Shown here: positions 17,050 to 26,383 of the stretch, piece after piece
Position numbering within the stretch: the first letter of the stretch is position 1
How the letters are laid out: every line of letters begins with the position of its first letter
NCBI GenBank assembly: GCA_947088515.1
Contig: CAMUHA010000001.1
Location: 1-64,000 of the forward strand
Source: an uncultured bacterium
GTDB lineage: Bacteria; Bacillota; Clostridia; Lachnospirales; Lachnospiraceae
Length of the DNA: 64,000 bases
Reading direction: 5' to 3'
Notes under the pieces: model-generated
Seen by the model: only the letters and a program-made list of their open reading frames with translations
The model's database searches: none
Told to the model about the DNA's origin: nothing
Made by a program: the position numbers and the translations under genes

Positions 17050-18525
17050 ATGCTGAAAAATTTTATTTTCACAAACAAGCCGGAAGAGGACGAGCTAAAA
17101 GAAAGATTAAAAGCTGCAAGGGAAAAGCTGTTTAAGCAGCAGACCCAGCTAAAAGAGCATAAGGTACCGGTACTTGTGTTAATGGAAGGCTGGGGGACAG
17201 CGGGAAAGGGAAGTGTCATTGGTCATATTATCCAGAACATTGACCCAAGATTTTTTAAAGTTGCAACTACAGACCAGCCTACAGAAGAAGAAAGCAGGAA
17301 ACCGTTTCTTTACCGGTATTTTGCAAGGCTGCCGGAGGCAGGAAAATTTATGATTCTGGATTCGGGCTGGATGGAGGAAGTGACCAGAAAGCGCCTGCAT
17401 GGAGAAATGGACAGGAAGGTTTATGAAAAACGGATAAGCAGCATTAAAAGATTTGAAAGGCAGCTGACAGACAATGGATATCTGGTAATGAAGTTTTTCT
17501 GTCATATCAGTGAAAAGGAGCAGAAAAAGCGGATAGAAGGGCTGCTTATGGATATTGACACCAGATGGCGTGTGGATGAGCATGACAAGTGGCAGAACCG
17601 ACATTATAAAAAATGTATGGATGTGTTTGACCGGTATATGGAAGATACCAATACACCTTCCGCCCCCTGGTATATCGTTAATTCCAAGACCAGAAAATGG
17701 GCGGAGCTGCAGATTTTGGAAACGCTTACTCAGGGAATAGAGATAGCCCTGCAAAATAAGAGTCTGGCGGTGCCGCTTCTGCAAAATGTATTTCCTCTAA
17801 AGAAGATGCCAAAGCTAGCGGAAATACCATTGGATGATTTCCTGGAGGAGGGAGAATATAAAGAAGAGCTTGACAGGCTGCAAAAGCATCTGGGAGAACT
17901 TCACAACCGCCTTTACCGGAAAAAAATTCCTGTTGTAATTGCCTATGAAGGCTGGGATGCAGCAGGAAAGGGCGGTAATATCAAGCGGATTACCGGGGCC
18001 CTTGACCCCAGGGGGTATGAAGTGCATCCAATTGCAAGCCCGGAACCTCATGAAAAAGCAAGACATTATCTGTGGCGTTTCTGGACAAGGCTGCCCAAAA
18101 CCGGACACATTGCAATCTTTGACAGAAGCTGGTATGGGCGTGTGATGGTGGAACGTCTTGAGGGATTTTGCAGCGAAAATGACTGGAAAAGGGCCTATAA
18201 TGAAATCAATGAATTTGAGAAGGAGCTTCATGACTGGGGGGCGGTAATTATTAAGTTCTGGGTACAGATAGATAAGGATACCCAGCTTGCCCGATTTACG
18301 GACAGGCAGAATACGCCGGAAAAGCAATGGAAAATTACGCAAGAGGACTGGCGAAACCGTGAGAAATGGGATGATTATGAGATTGCTGTTAATGAAATGA
18401 TTCAAAAGACCAGCACCACATATGCTCCATGGCATATTCTGGAGTCTGTGGATAAAAAATATGCCAGAATTAAGGCACTCCGGATTGTGACAGAAGAACT
18501 AGAAAAGGCGCTTGGATGTGATTAG
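17050..18525 (+). CDS. pap: Polyphosphate:AMP phosphotransferase (two-domain PPK2, class II)
   Basis: 491 residues made of two PPK2 domains. The C-terminal one has a clean P-loop (GWDAAGKGG, 301-309) and the family segment FDRSWYGRV (357-365) with its aspartate and arginine. The N-terminal one keeps a P-loop (GWGTAGKGS, 47-55) but reads LDSGWMEEV where the second motif should be, so only the C-terminal half looks catalytic. This arrangement is characteristic of class II PPK2, which transfers phosphate from polyphosphate to AMP to give ADP. Cytoplasmic. Its last codons overlap the histidine kinase start by 14 bases, so the two are translationally linked. Confidence 0.9.
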   Translation: MLKNFIFTNKPEEDELKERLKAAREKLFKQQTQLKEHKVPVLVLMEGWGTAGKGSVIGHIIQNIDPRFFKVATTDQPTEEESRKPFLYRYFARLPEAGKFMILDSGWMEEVTRKRLHGEMDRKVYEKRISSIKRFERQLTDNGYLVMKFFCHISEKEQKKRIEGLLMDIDTRWRVDEHDKWQNRHYKKCMDVFDRYMEDTNTPSAPWYIVNSKTRKWAELQILETLTQGIEIALQNKSLAVPLLQNVFPLKKMPKLAEIPLDDFLEEGEYKEELDRLQKHLGELHNRLYRKKIPVVIAYEGWDAAGKGGNIKRITGALDPRGYEVHPIASPEPHEKARHYLWRFWTRLPKTGHIAIFDRSWYGRVMVERLEGFCSENDWKRAYNEINEFEKELHDWGAVIIKFWVQIDKDTQLARFTDRQNTPEKQWKITQEDWRNREKWDDYEIAVNEMIQKTSTTYAPWHILESVDKKYARIKALRIVTEELEKALGCD

Positions 18526-19426
18526 TAAAAAGTTTAAACGGTGTATGAAAAAGGATGTATCCGGAAAGCATAAACGGGTCTTGCGGAAACATAAGAGTAT
18601 TATGGATTGTCTGGAAGAAATGCTGGAGGATGCCATAAATGACACCTTTGAGGAAAAGGATTATGATGAAAGCAGGCTATCACGGCTTGAGGTTAAATGG
18701 AAACGTTTTTTATCCTCGTCCGTAACCTCGCGCCACAGGATTTTGGAGGATCAGCAGAGGATTAAAAGCCTGATTTCGGATATTTCCCATCAGACCAGAA
18801 CGCCTCTTTCCAATATTCTGCTTTATTCAGAGCTTTTACAGGAAAAGGAGAAGGACCCGGCGCTTTTGCCGATTGTCCAAAATATCAAAGAGCAGTCGGA
18901 AAAACTTGATTTTCTTATCCGTTCACTGATAAAGGCTTCCAGACTGGAAAGTGATGTGCTTGCGCTTTGTCCCAAAAAACAGCCGGTTGCGCCTATGGCG
19001 GAAGCAGCAATTGCATCGCTGCGGGAAGAGGCGGAGAGAAAGGGGATAAAGATTTCGGGGGATGATTTTTGGGGAACGGCCTGTTTTGACAAAAAGTGGA
19101 CCCAGGAGGCCCTTGAGAATATGATTGATAATGCGGTAAAATATAGCCCCCAGGGAAGTGAAATCAAGGTTTGGACAACGGATTATGAAATGTTTGCGGC
19201 AATTCATATTAAAGACCAGGGAAGTGGCATCCGGGAGGAAGAACAGTGCCGGATATTTGAACGTTTTTACAGAAGCATGGATGCAGCGGAGGAGAAGGGA
19301 CTGGGACTTGGGCTTTATCTGGTACGGGAGATTGCCATAAGGCAGGGAGGTTATGTCAGGGTAAAATCAAAACCAGGTATGGGAAGTACATTTTCCTTTT
19401 ATATGAATAAGAATGAACGGAGATGA
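18512..19426 (+). CDS. Membrane-less sensor histidine kinase
   Basis: 304 residues. It shows every kinase box: H-box SDISHQTRTPLSN with phospho-acceptor His93, N-box MIDNAVKYSP, G1 DQGSGI, F-box FERFYRS, G2 GLGLGLYL. There is no transmembrane segment or recognisable input domain. The first 70 residues are basic and helical. Kinases of this type in Clostridia usually follow a response regulator and precede an ABC exporter, as BceRS-like systems do. Here the ABC genes follow after a terminator, but the gene upstream is the polyphosphate kinase and no response regulator is in the window. It may use a regulator encoded elsewhere, or the regulator was lost. Confidence 0.9.
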   Translation: MDVISKKFKRCMKKDVSGKHKRVLRKHKSIMDCLEEMLEDAINDTFEEKDYDESRLSRLEVKWKRFLSSSVTSRHRILEDQQRIKSLISDISHQTRTPLSNILLYSELLQEKEKDPALLPIVQNIKEQSEKLDFLIRSLIKASRLESDVLALCPKKQPVAPMAEAAIASLREEAERKGIKISGDDFWGTACFDKKWTQEALENMIDNAVKYSPQGSEIKVWTTDYEMFAAIHIKDQGSGIREEEQCRIFERFYRSMDAAEEKGLGLGLYLVREIAIRQGGYVRVKSKPGMGSTFSFYMNKNERR

Positions 19427-19450
19427 GCTGGCCTTGGCCGGCTCATTTTT
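19425..19450 (+). terminator. Intrinsic terminator after the histidine kinase
   Basis: Stem GAGCTGGC / GCCGGCTC (one G-U pair) followed by A and five Ts, starting at the stop codon. Confidence 0.65.
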
Positions 19451-19572
19451 ATATGTGTAGGGCTGCCATATGATATTGCTTTAAATTCTTTCAAAACTGT
19501 TAGATTTATGAAAGAAGCAGGAAAGAATTATATGATATAGTCATTATATCAAAAATTTTTGGAGGTGCTTGT

Positions 19573-20253
19573 ATGGTTATCCTGGAAACAAAGGGACTGA
19601 AAAAATATTATGGTGAGGGAGAAAGCCTGGTAAAGGCATTAGACGGTGTTGACTTAAAGGTGGAACAGGGAGAATTTACAGCAATTGTTGGAACCAGCGG
19701 AAGCGGAAAGTCCACCCTTTTGCATATGCTGGGCGGCCTTGATTATCCCACAGAAGGAAAGGTTTTGGTTGATGGCAAGGATATTTCAGGGTTAAAGGAG
19801 GATGCACTGGCTATTTTCCGGAGAAGAAAAATTGGTTTTGTGTTTCAAAGCTACAATCTGGTGCCGGTCTTAAATGTATATGAAAATATTGTGTTTCCTG
19901 TGCAGCTGGATGGAAATGAAGTGGATGAAACTTATATTGATTCCATTGTAAAAACACTTGGGCTGGAAGGGAAGATAAATGCCCTGCCTTCCCAGCTCTC
20001 CGGCGGGCAGCAGCAAAGGGTGGCAATTGCAAGGGCGCTGGCGTCAAAACCTGCCATTATTTTAGCGGACGAACCTACAGGAAATCTGGATACCAGTACC
20101 AGTCAGGATGTTCTGGGGCTTCTTAAGGTAACGGCAAGAAAGTTTGAACAGACTATTGTTATGATTACCCACAATGAAGAAATTGCCCAGATGACAGACC
20201 GGATAATACGGATTGAGGATGGAAAGATTATATCGGGAGGAAACCAGGCATGA
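19573..20253 (+). CDS. ABC transporter ATP-binding protein (MacB/LolD type)
   Basis: 226 residues, standard length. Walker [10 protein letters not shown] (40-48), Q-loop [17 protein letters not shown], signature [15 protein letters not shown], Walker [13 protein letters not shown]-loop VMITHNEE. The Q-loop and signature are those of the MacB/LolD/BceA group that energises FtsX-type permeases. It overlaps the permease gene by four bases (ATGA), so the two form one complex and are translationally coupled. Strong ribosome site (TTGGAGGTG). Likely substrates are cell-envelope-active peptides or lipids; the sequence does not say which. Confidence 0.95.
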   Translation: MVILETKGLKKYYGEGESLVKALDGVDLKVEQGEFTAIVGTSGSGKSTLLHMLGGLDYPTEGKVLVDGKDISGLKEDALAIFRRRKIGFVFQSYNLVPVLNVYENIVFPVQLDGNEVDETYIDSIVKTLGLEGKINALPSQLSGGQQQRVAIARALASKPAIILADEPTGNLDTSTSQDVLGLLKVTARKFEQTIVMITHNEEIAQMTDRIIRIEDGKIISGGNQA

Positions 20254-22835
20254 AAAAGGTAGCAAACAAGAAAGTTATCCGTACCCTGTATTATCGCACA
20301 ATGCGGGAAAAGCGGTGGAAAAATCTGATTGCAGTTCTGGCAATTGCCTTAACATCAGTGCTTTTTACAGCGTTGTTTACTGTGGGAGGCTCTCTGATAA
20401 CAACGTTTCAGGAATCTACCTTCCGGCAGATTGGAACCAGCGCTCATGGCGGTTATAAGTATCTTTCTGTGGAAGAATACGAAAAAATAAAGGCGGCAGG
20501 CGGCTATAAAGAAATTTCTTATGACATTGTGGCAGGATTTGGGGGATCCCCAGAGTTAAATGCCATTCAGACAGAGGTACGTTATTCCGAAGATAAAGGG
20601 GCAAAATGGAGCTATTGCTATCCGGAAAAAGGAAGGATGCCGGAAGATATCAATGAGTGCGCCGCCAGTAGTAAGGTACTGGAAGCCCTTGGAGTTCCCC
20701 TAAAACTGGGGGAAAAGGTGCCTATCAGCATTCAGACACGCGATGAAGCGGGGAATGAAATTGTTTTGGAAGAAGAATTTATTTTAAGTGGGTTCTGGTA
20801 TTCCAATGATGCCTCCCATGCAGAGGAATTCTGGATTTCAAAGCCCTGGCTGGAGGAACATATTGCTCTTTTGCATAAGAATTATAACAAACGCTTGGAA
20901 GAGGAAGGGGTTTATTATGCCGAAGGCACTATACAGGCAGCAATATACTTTGACTCTGCGTATGACATTGAAGCGCAAATGGAGGAATTGACCAAACGTG
21001 CGGGATTTATGGAAGATGAAGTTAGCATCAGTGTGAACTGGGGATATGCAACGTCTTCAGTGGACGGGATGACTCTGGCAATAGGGATTGGCCTTCTGGG
21101 AATTATTATTTTATCCGGTTATCTGATTATTTACAATATTTTCTATATAAACGTGACTGCAGATATCCGCTATTATGGGCTGTTAAAAACCATAGGAACC
21201 ACAGGAAGGCAGCTTCGTCATATGGTCCGGGGGCAGGCTTTTCTGCTTTCGGGGGCAGGCATTCCTCTGGGGCTTTTGTTTGGGTGGCTTGTAGGAAAAG
21301 GCGCGCTTCCTTCTGTATATGCAGCGTTGGAAACAAGCGGCGTGAGAAGGGTGACGCTGAATCCGGCCGTATTTGCAGGTTCGGCATTGTTTTCCCTGCT
21401 GGTGGTTTATTTAAGCTGTATCAAACCCTGCCGTCTGGCAGCAAAGGTGTCTCCCATTGAAGCGGTGCGGTATGTGGAAAGTATCCAGTGTAAAAAGAAA
21501 GAAAAGAAATCAGCCAGGGTTTCCATGGGCAGAATGGCAGCGGCAAATATGGGGAGAAACAAGCGGAAGGCCGTTCTGGTAGTTGCCTCCTTATCCTTAA
21601 GCCTGATACTGATTAATGGCACCTATTGTCTGGTAAAGGGATTTTCTTTTGATGAATATGTATCAATGTATCTGCTTAGGGATATGCAGATCGGTCATTA
21701 TTCTCTCGTAAACATGGCGGCGCCGGTAAGAGACTATCAGGCAGTTACGCCGGAAATACTTGCGGAAATTAAGGAAATTCCAGGGGTGGAGACTGTCTTT
21801 ACCATAAAAAACTCTGGAGGTACGGCAGGAATGCCGGAAAAAATGAAAGATAGATATATAGAATTTTATAATTCTGAGGAAATGGAAGATATGCCATGGA
21901 CAAAGGATATTATAGAGCCAGTCAAGGAAAGCGGGGAGGTAAATACAAATAGCTATTGTATGGAAGAGTCACTTTTTCCGTATATGAAGATTCTGGAGGG
22001 GGATTTTGATGCGGAAAAATATATGCAGGGAGGATATGTGCTGCTTTCAATGAATTATCTTTCAAAATGGGCTTTGGGGTCTGTGGGAGATAAAATCATG
22101 GTGAAAGGTTATGAGGCGGAAGGCGCACCGGAAAAGGCACCAGAAAAGGCACCGGAAAAAGAGCTGGAGGTGATGGCGATTGTGGAATTCCCCTATTCTC
22201 TTGGCACACGTTCCACAATTGTCGGCGCCGCAGAGCTTTTGGTCAGTGAAAAGGATTTTGAGGAATTGTATATCACAAAAGGCTTCCTTCATGCCTGTCT
22301 GGATGTGGAAGATGGAAAGGAAGAGCAGGTGGCGGATGAGATAAATGGATGGATAGCGGCACAGCATCCGGAGCTTGCGCTTACTACGAAAGAGTCTCTT
22401 AGACAGGAATTTTCCAAAGAAATGAGAATGTTTTCTGTGATAGGCGGGCTGCTTGGTTTTATTTTGGCTATTATCGGAGTTTTAAATTTAGCTAATGCAA
22501 TGATAACGGGAATTTTATCCAGAAAACAGGAATTTGCCATGATGCAGGCAGTTGGAATGACTGGCAGGCAGTTAGAACAGATGCTGACAATGGAGGGAAT
22601 CTGGTATGGTATCTGGACGCTGGCCATTGTGGCTACGATTGGTAATGTAATAAGTTATGGACTGATTTATATGCTGGGGAAAAACATGAACTTCTTTGTA
22701 TGGGAGTTCCATATACTGCCTCTTGTGGTGAGTGTTCCTGTGCTGGCAGCATTTTCAGCGCTCCTGCCGGTTGTGTGTTATCATGCTTTGTGCAAAAAGA
22801 GCATTATTGAAAGACTTCGCCTGGCGGAGGTTTAG
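20250..22835 (+). CDS. ABC transporter permease, FtsX/MacB type
   Basis: 861 residues. It has two copies of the FtsX arrangement: a first membrane segment at about 24-48, a large outer domain, a cluster of three membrane segments (about 275-300, 325-350, 370-395), then a second membrane segment near 445, a second outer domain and three more near the C-terminus (about 725-750, 780-805, 830-855). Partner of the ATPase just upstream. The second outer domain holds an A-P-E-K tetrapeptide repeated three times (around 22124-22160), a small in-frame repeat that could vary in number. Ends at a bidirectional hairpin shared with the convergent glycan operon. Confidence 0.93.
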   Translation: MKKVANKKVIRTLYYRTMREKRWKNLIAVLAIALTSVLFTALFTVGGSLITTFQESTFRQIGTSAHGGYKYLSVEEYEKIKAAGGYKEISYDIVAGFGGSPELNAIQTEVRYSEDKGAKWSYCYPEKGRMPEDINECAASSKVLEALGVPLKLGEKVPISIQTRDEAGNEIVLEEEFILSGFWYSNDASHAEEFWISKPWLEEHIALLHKNYNKRLEEEGVYYAEGTIQAAIYFDSAYDIEAQMEELTKRAGFMEDEVSISVNWGYATSSVDGMTLAIGIGLLGIIILSGYLIIYNIFYINVTADIRYYGLLKTIGTTGRQLRHMVRGQAFLLSGAGIPLGLLFGWLVGKGALPSVYAALETSGVRRVTLNPAVFAGSALFSLLVVYLSCIKPCRLAAKVSPIEAVRYVESIQCKKKEKKSARVSMGRMAAANMGRNKRKAVLVVASLSLSLILINGTYCLVKGFSFDEYVSMYLLRDMQIGHYSLVNMAAPVRDYQAVTPEILAEIKEIPGVETVFTIKNSGGTAGMPEKMKDRYIEFYNSEEMEDMPWTKDIIEPVKESGEVNTNSYCMEESLFPYMKILEGDFDAEKYMQGGYVLLSMNYLSKWALGSVGDKIMVKGYEAEGAPEKAPEKAPEKELEVMAIVEFPYSLGTRSTIVGAAELLVSEKDFEELYITKGFLHACLDVEDGKEEQVADEINGWIAAQHPELALTTKESLRQEFSKEMRMFSVIGGLLGFILAIIGVLNLANAMITGILSRKQEFAMMQAVGMTGRQLEQMLTMEGIWYGIWTLAIVATIGNVISYGLIYMLGKNMNFFVWEFHILPLVVSVPVLAAFSALLPVVCYHALCKKSIIERLRLAEV

Positions 22836-22852
22836 AAGCAGAAAATTGAAAG

Positions 22853-22885
22853 GCAGCGGCATTACAATTCTTTTAATGCCGCTGC
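22853..22885. terminator. Hairpin between convergent units
   Basis: Perfect 12-base-pair stem GCAGCGGCATTA / TAATGCCGCTGC with a nine-base loop. It includes the stop codon of the minus-strand PseG gene and lies 18 bases after the ABC permease. T-rich tracts are poor, so efficiency is uncertain. Confidence 0.5.
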
Positions 22886-24100
22886 AATGCGTAAAGCGCC
22901 CTGCCCATCAACAAACCGCCGCATAGCGTCATGGGCAGTTTTTCTTTGGGAAAAGGAACAACTGACTTTAGGGGAGTTTTCCTGGATAGAAGAAATGGCA
23001 GTGTCAAAACAACAGTCAGAATATGACATACATGTCATAGAATCAATAAATGACAGCACATTTTCGAAAACCTTGTCGGGTTCGTTCCTTATATCCCCCA
23101 TATATGGAATTGCCCTTTCCTGGTGAAAGGCGTTGGCAGAAGGAATCTGGTTGTCGGCCATGGTGAAGCTTACAGATGGAATGCCAAGGGCACACAGCTC
23201 GTAAAGGGTGGTGCCGGCAGCAGAAACTGCCAGGTCGCATTTTTCCATCAGGGAGGCCATATCACTAACCGCTTCATGGAGCTGCAAAAGGGGAAGGGAT
23301 GCAGCAAGCTGCCGAAGCTTTTGGGTATCCGTATTTAATTTACCCACTGCCAAATGGAAAGTAATATCACGGATTTGCGGGACTGACAGGCTTGGGGGGC
23401 AGGATTTTCCGGTATGGATGAGGAGAATCTGCCGGGCAAAGTCCAGACAAAAATGACAGGGGTCACTGCCGCCTGTGGTTATAAGTATATCTGTTACCTT
23501 TGTCTTGATGGTTATCTGTCTGTTTAGAAACTGTGGGCGCAGGGGAGTATAAGCAGCGCCAAGAAGGAGCTTTCCTGCATTTTGATAAGCGGCTCTGTAG
23601 GAAGGCATAAGCTCATCTGGTATAATATCATAATTGATAACCAGGTCAGCCGGGTAGTCAAAAAGCTGTAAATCATCCAGATAAGCGGTTTTAACTAAAG
23701 GCTTTAAGGAGGAAAAATATTTATCTGTTATATAATAGGAATCAATAAAATAAACGATTTCTTTATTTGTGACATTTGTGTCATGAATAAAAGTATTTAT
23801 AGCAGGGTAAGGGAAGGAAAGCAGGGAGATAATTTCTGGAAGTTCCTGTTCCAGATGATTATAGGCGGCTGACTTTAAGTTTATGACGGGAATGTGGTTT
23901 GCTGCATTCCCGTCAGTTTTTTCCACGGTATTTAGAAGTCCCTTAAGCAGCAGGGAGCTTTCTTTATCAGAAACCAGAAAGCACACTTCCATACCAGCCC
24001 TTTGGCAGGCAAGGGCAATGGAAAAACAGCGTACCAGATGGCCGGATGCTATTTGACTGTTTCCATCTGTTCTAAAGCATATTAGCCGATTAGCTCCCAT
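22862..24100 (-). CDS. pseG: PseG-like UDP-sugar hydrolase (pseudaminic acid pathway)
   Basis: 412 residues with a GT-B fold. The N-terminal GHLVRC (20-25) and the C-terminal AAGTTLYELCALGIPS and DNQ segments are those of PseG, which removes UDP from UDP-2,4-diacetamido-2,4,6-trideoxy-L-altrose. It is longer than classical PseG (about 275-350 residues); the extra length is spread through both domains. The alternative legionaminate enzyme (LegG) has a different, NeuC-like fold, so this gene argues for pseudaminic acid. It starts inside the end of pseI (19-base overlap), so it is translated with it. Last gene of a four-gene operon. Confidence 0.8.
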   Translation of the reverse strand: MGANRLICFRTDGNSQIASGHLVRCFSIALACQRAGMEVCFLVSDKESSLLLKGLLNTVEKTDGNAANHIPVINLKSAAYNHLEQELPEIISLLSFPYPAINTFIHDTNVTNKEIVYFIDSYYITDKYFSSLKPLVKTAYLDDLQLFDYPADLVINYDIIPDELMPSYRAAYQNAGKLLLGAAYTPLRPQFLNRQITIKTKVTDILITTGGSDPCHFCLDFARQILLIHTGKSCPPSLSVPQIRDITFHLAVGKLNTDTQKLRQLAASLPLLQLHEAVSDMASLMEKCDLAVSAAGTTLYELCALGIPSVSFTMADNQIPSANAFHQERAIPYMGDIRNEPDKVFENVLSFIDSMTCMSYSDCCFDTAISSIQENSPKVSCSFSQRKTAHDAMRRFVDGQGALRIAAALKEL

Positions 24101-25143
24101 GAGAGTGGCGTTCCTTTCTTCAAGAATTTTCTGGCCGTTTTGCCTAATATTTCCTCATAATACATGGTATGAAGTCCATTTAGCCCATTGCCGGGACGGA
24201 TGGAGCGGACGTTTGCTGCTGTAAGAATCTCTCCGGCAGCGATATCCTTAACAGCAAATAAGGAACGTGAACCGCCATGTTCCAGCTTCTGGGTGTCGGT
24301 AAGACAATATTCGCTGCTGCCAAGGGCCTTTTCCATAATGCGGATATCTTTTACCAGATGGGCAAACTCCTCAGGCTCCATGGAAAAGGCTCCGTCAGGG
24401 CCGCCGTCAGACCGCCGCAGGGTGATGTGCTTTTCCACCATCTTTACGCCAAGGGCAATGGAGCCGGCGGAGACGATGGTTCCCATGGTATGGTCAGAGA
24501 TTCCCACCAGGCAGTCATAGGTTTTGGCCAGCGTGGGGATGACATTTAAGTTTACATCTTCGTAAGGAGTGGGGTAGGCGGAAACGCATTTTAAAAGAAT
24601 TATATCTTCATTCCCCTCTTCCCTGCATACGCAAATGGCACGGCTTATATCCTCCGGGTAAGCGACTCCGGTGGACAAAATTACAGGCTTGTGAAGCCGG
24701 GCAACCTTTCGGATTAAAGGAATGTCATTAATTTCGTAAGAAGCGATTTTGTATGCCGGCACATCCATTTTTTCAAGAAAATCAACAGATGTAAAGTCAA
24801 AAGGGGAGGAAAAACATTCCAGTCCCAGCCTAAGCGCCTCTTCTTTAAGCCTTGGCTGCCATTCCCACGGTGTGTATGCCTCGCTGTAAAGCTTGTAAAG
24901 AGTGGTTCCGTCCCAGATGGTTCCTTCATTGATTTGAAAATGGGGGTCATCACAGTCAATAGTGATGGAGTCAGCAGTATAAGTCTGTAGTTTCACTGCA
25001 TCGGCGCCTGCTTCTTTGGCGGCATGGATAATTTCCAGCGCCCTGCCATAGTCCTGATTGTGGTTGGCGGAGAGCTCTGCCACAACAAAAACAGGAGAGG
25101 TTTCACTGATGGTCCGGGTTCCGATTTTGATTTCTTTATTCAT
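24082..25143 (-). CDS. pseI: Pseudaminic acid synthase
   Basis: 353 residues. The NeuB-type barrel carries FVVAELSANHNQDY (about 19-32), GADAVKLQTYTADSIT, ECFSSPFD, PAYKIASYE and KHITL; a C-terminal SAF domain occupies about 285-350. It condenses the free 2,4-diacetamido-trideoxy-altrose with phosphoenolpyruvate to give pseudaminic acid. LSANHNQ and KLQTYT are more like PseI than sialic or legionaminic acid synthases. Ribosome site GAGGT. It lies 43 bases after the PLP-decarboxylase gene. Confidence 0.93.
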   Translation of the reverse strand: MNKEIKIGTRTISETSPVFVVAELSANHNQDYGRALEIIHAAKEAGADAVKLQTYTADSITIDCDDPHFQINEGTIWDGTTLYKLYSEAYTPWEWQPRLKEEALRLGLECFSSPFDFTSVDFLEKMDVPAYKIASYEINDIPLIRKVARLHKPVILSTGVAYPEDISRAICVCREEGNEDIILLKCVSAYPTPYEDVNLNVIPTLAKTYDCLVGISDHTMGTIVSAGSIALGVKMVEKHITLRRSDGGPDGAFSMEPEEFAHLVKDIRIMEKALGSSEYCLTDTQKLEHGGSRSLFAVKDIAAGEILTAANVRSIRPGNGLNGLHTMYYEEILGKTARKFLKKGTPLSWELIG

Positions 25144-25186
25144 AAATTACCTCATAAAAATTTTTCTTTTAATGTCTGTGGGACTT

Positions 25187-26383
25187 TTAAAAATAGTTTT
25201 TTTGTAAAAATTCCTCATTTGTCCAGGTTTCTCTTGCTTTAAACAAAGAGTGGTCTTCCCGTTCCACATAGACAGCCGGAAAATAGTTGATAAACAATGG
25301 GTTCAGGCACATGGTATACCCGCCGGCTGTGTCGTAGATAACCTTATCTCCGGGAACAAGAGCCGGGCCGTCATTGATTTCAAAAAGCTTGTCGTACTCC
25401 ATGCAGGTGGCTCCGCACACCCATTGGGAAGGTTCTGTATTTCTGATGGAAGGGTCAGAAAGATACTCCATATGGTGGGGGTAAACGTGTCTGGTGACAA
25501 GCGGGTTTAAGTTGGTGCGGCTGCCATCTGTCACCACAAATTTCCGGCCACGGATGTCTTTGACATCAATTACGGCGGTTTCAAAAGTGGTGGCGCGGGA
25601 AATAAGGGAAACGCCTGGCTCTGCAATCAGTATTGTTTTCCGGGGGTCAAAGTGGGCAGACAGTTCTTTTCCTATTTCTTTAAAGTAGTCCTGGTAATTT
25701 GGCATATCATCCCTGCCGCCGAAGTAGCCGCCGCCCATATCTACATAAGAAAGGGAAAGGTTATATTCTTTGGCGATGCGAACCGCCATTTTGGCAAGGG
25801 CGCCAAAGACCTGTACGGAACGGGATTTGGTGGAGGTGTGCAGATGAAGACCGGAAATCCTCACATTGGGAAGCTGGGAAAGGCGGTCAATCACATTTTT
25901 TAAAACCCCGTTTTCATAGCAATAGCCAAATCTGCCGCACTCTCCAAAGGCAGGTTCTTCCTCCGTACAAAGGGATGCAATATCACAGTTTACCCGCAGT
26001 CCGATTTTTAAATGCCGGTTGGGATAACTGGCGCTGAATTCTTCCATCCAGTCAAGCTCATAGTTCGAATCCAGATTGATATATCCCCCGGAAAGCAGCA
26101 GAGATTCAAACACCTTTTTATCCTTAACAGGGCCGTTATAAATAATTTGTTTTTCTAAAAAACCCATCCGAAGGGCAAGGTCGTATTCGTTTTTTGACAC
26201 TACTTCCGCATAAAAACCGTGGGACTTCAGGTAAGTAAGAAGCCATGGAAGGGAGTTGGTTTTTACGGAATATCCCGCAATATAGTTGCCCCAGTTTTGG
26301 GACAGGGAATCTTTTAAAAGTGAAATATCATATAGTAAATCCTTTTCCCTGATTAGAAAAAAAGGCGTTTTGGGCTGTTTCAT
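25187..26383 (-). CDS. PLP-dependent decarboxylase-like protein (type III fold) in the pse operon
   Basis: 398 residues of the diaminopimelate/ornithine decarboxylase family. YSVKTN at residues 38-43 (lysine 41) is the cofactor lysine motif; GLHLHTSTKS, DMGGGYFGG and AEPGVSLIS form the phosphate and substrate sites in the barrel; CGATCMEYD and DTAGGYTM are the C-terminal active-site elements, including the cysteine contributed across the dimer. The substrate is not predictable. It sits between pseF and pseI, overlaps pseF by four bases (ATGA) and has a perfect AAAGGAGGT ribosome site, so it belongs to the operon. No step of the known pseudaminic acid pathway needs a decarboxylase, so a side-chain or acyl-modification role is possible. 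Confidence 0.85.
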   Translation of the reverse strand: MKQPKTPFFLIREKDLLYDISLLKDSLSQNWGNYIAGYSVKTNSLPWLLTYLKSHGFYAEVVSKNEYDLALRMGFLEKQIIYNGPVKDKKVFESLLLSGGYINLDSNYELDWMEEFSASYPNRHLKIGLRVNCDIASLCTEEEPAFGECGRFGYCYENGVLKNVIDRLSQLPNVRISGLHLHTSTKSRSVQVFGALAKMAVRIAKEYNLSLSYVDMGGGYFGGRDDMPNYQDYFKEIGKELSAHFDPRKTILIAEPGVSLISRATTFETAVIDVKDIRGRKFVVTDGSRTNLNPLVTRHVYPHHMEYLSDPSIRNTEPSQWVCGATCMEYDKLFEINDGPALVPGDKVIYDTAGGYTMCLNPLFINYFPAVYVEREDHSLFKARETWTNEEFLQKNYF

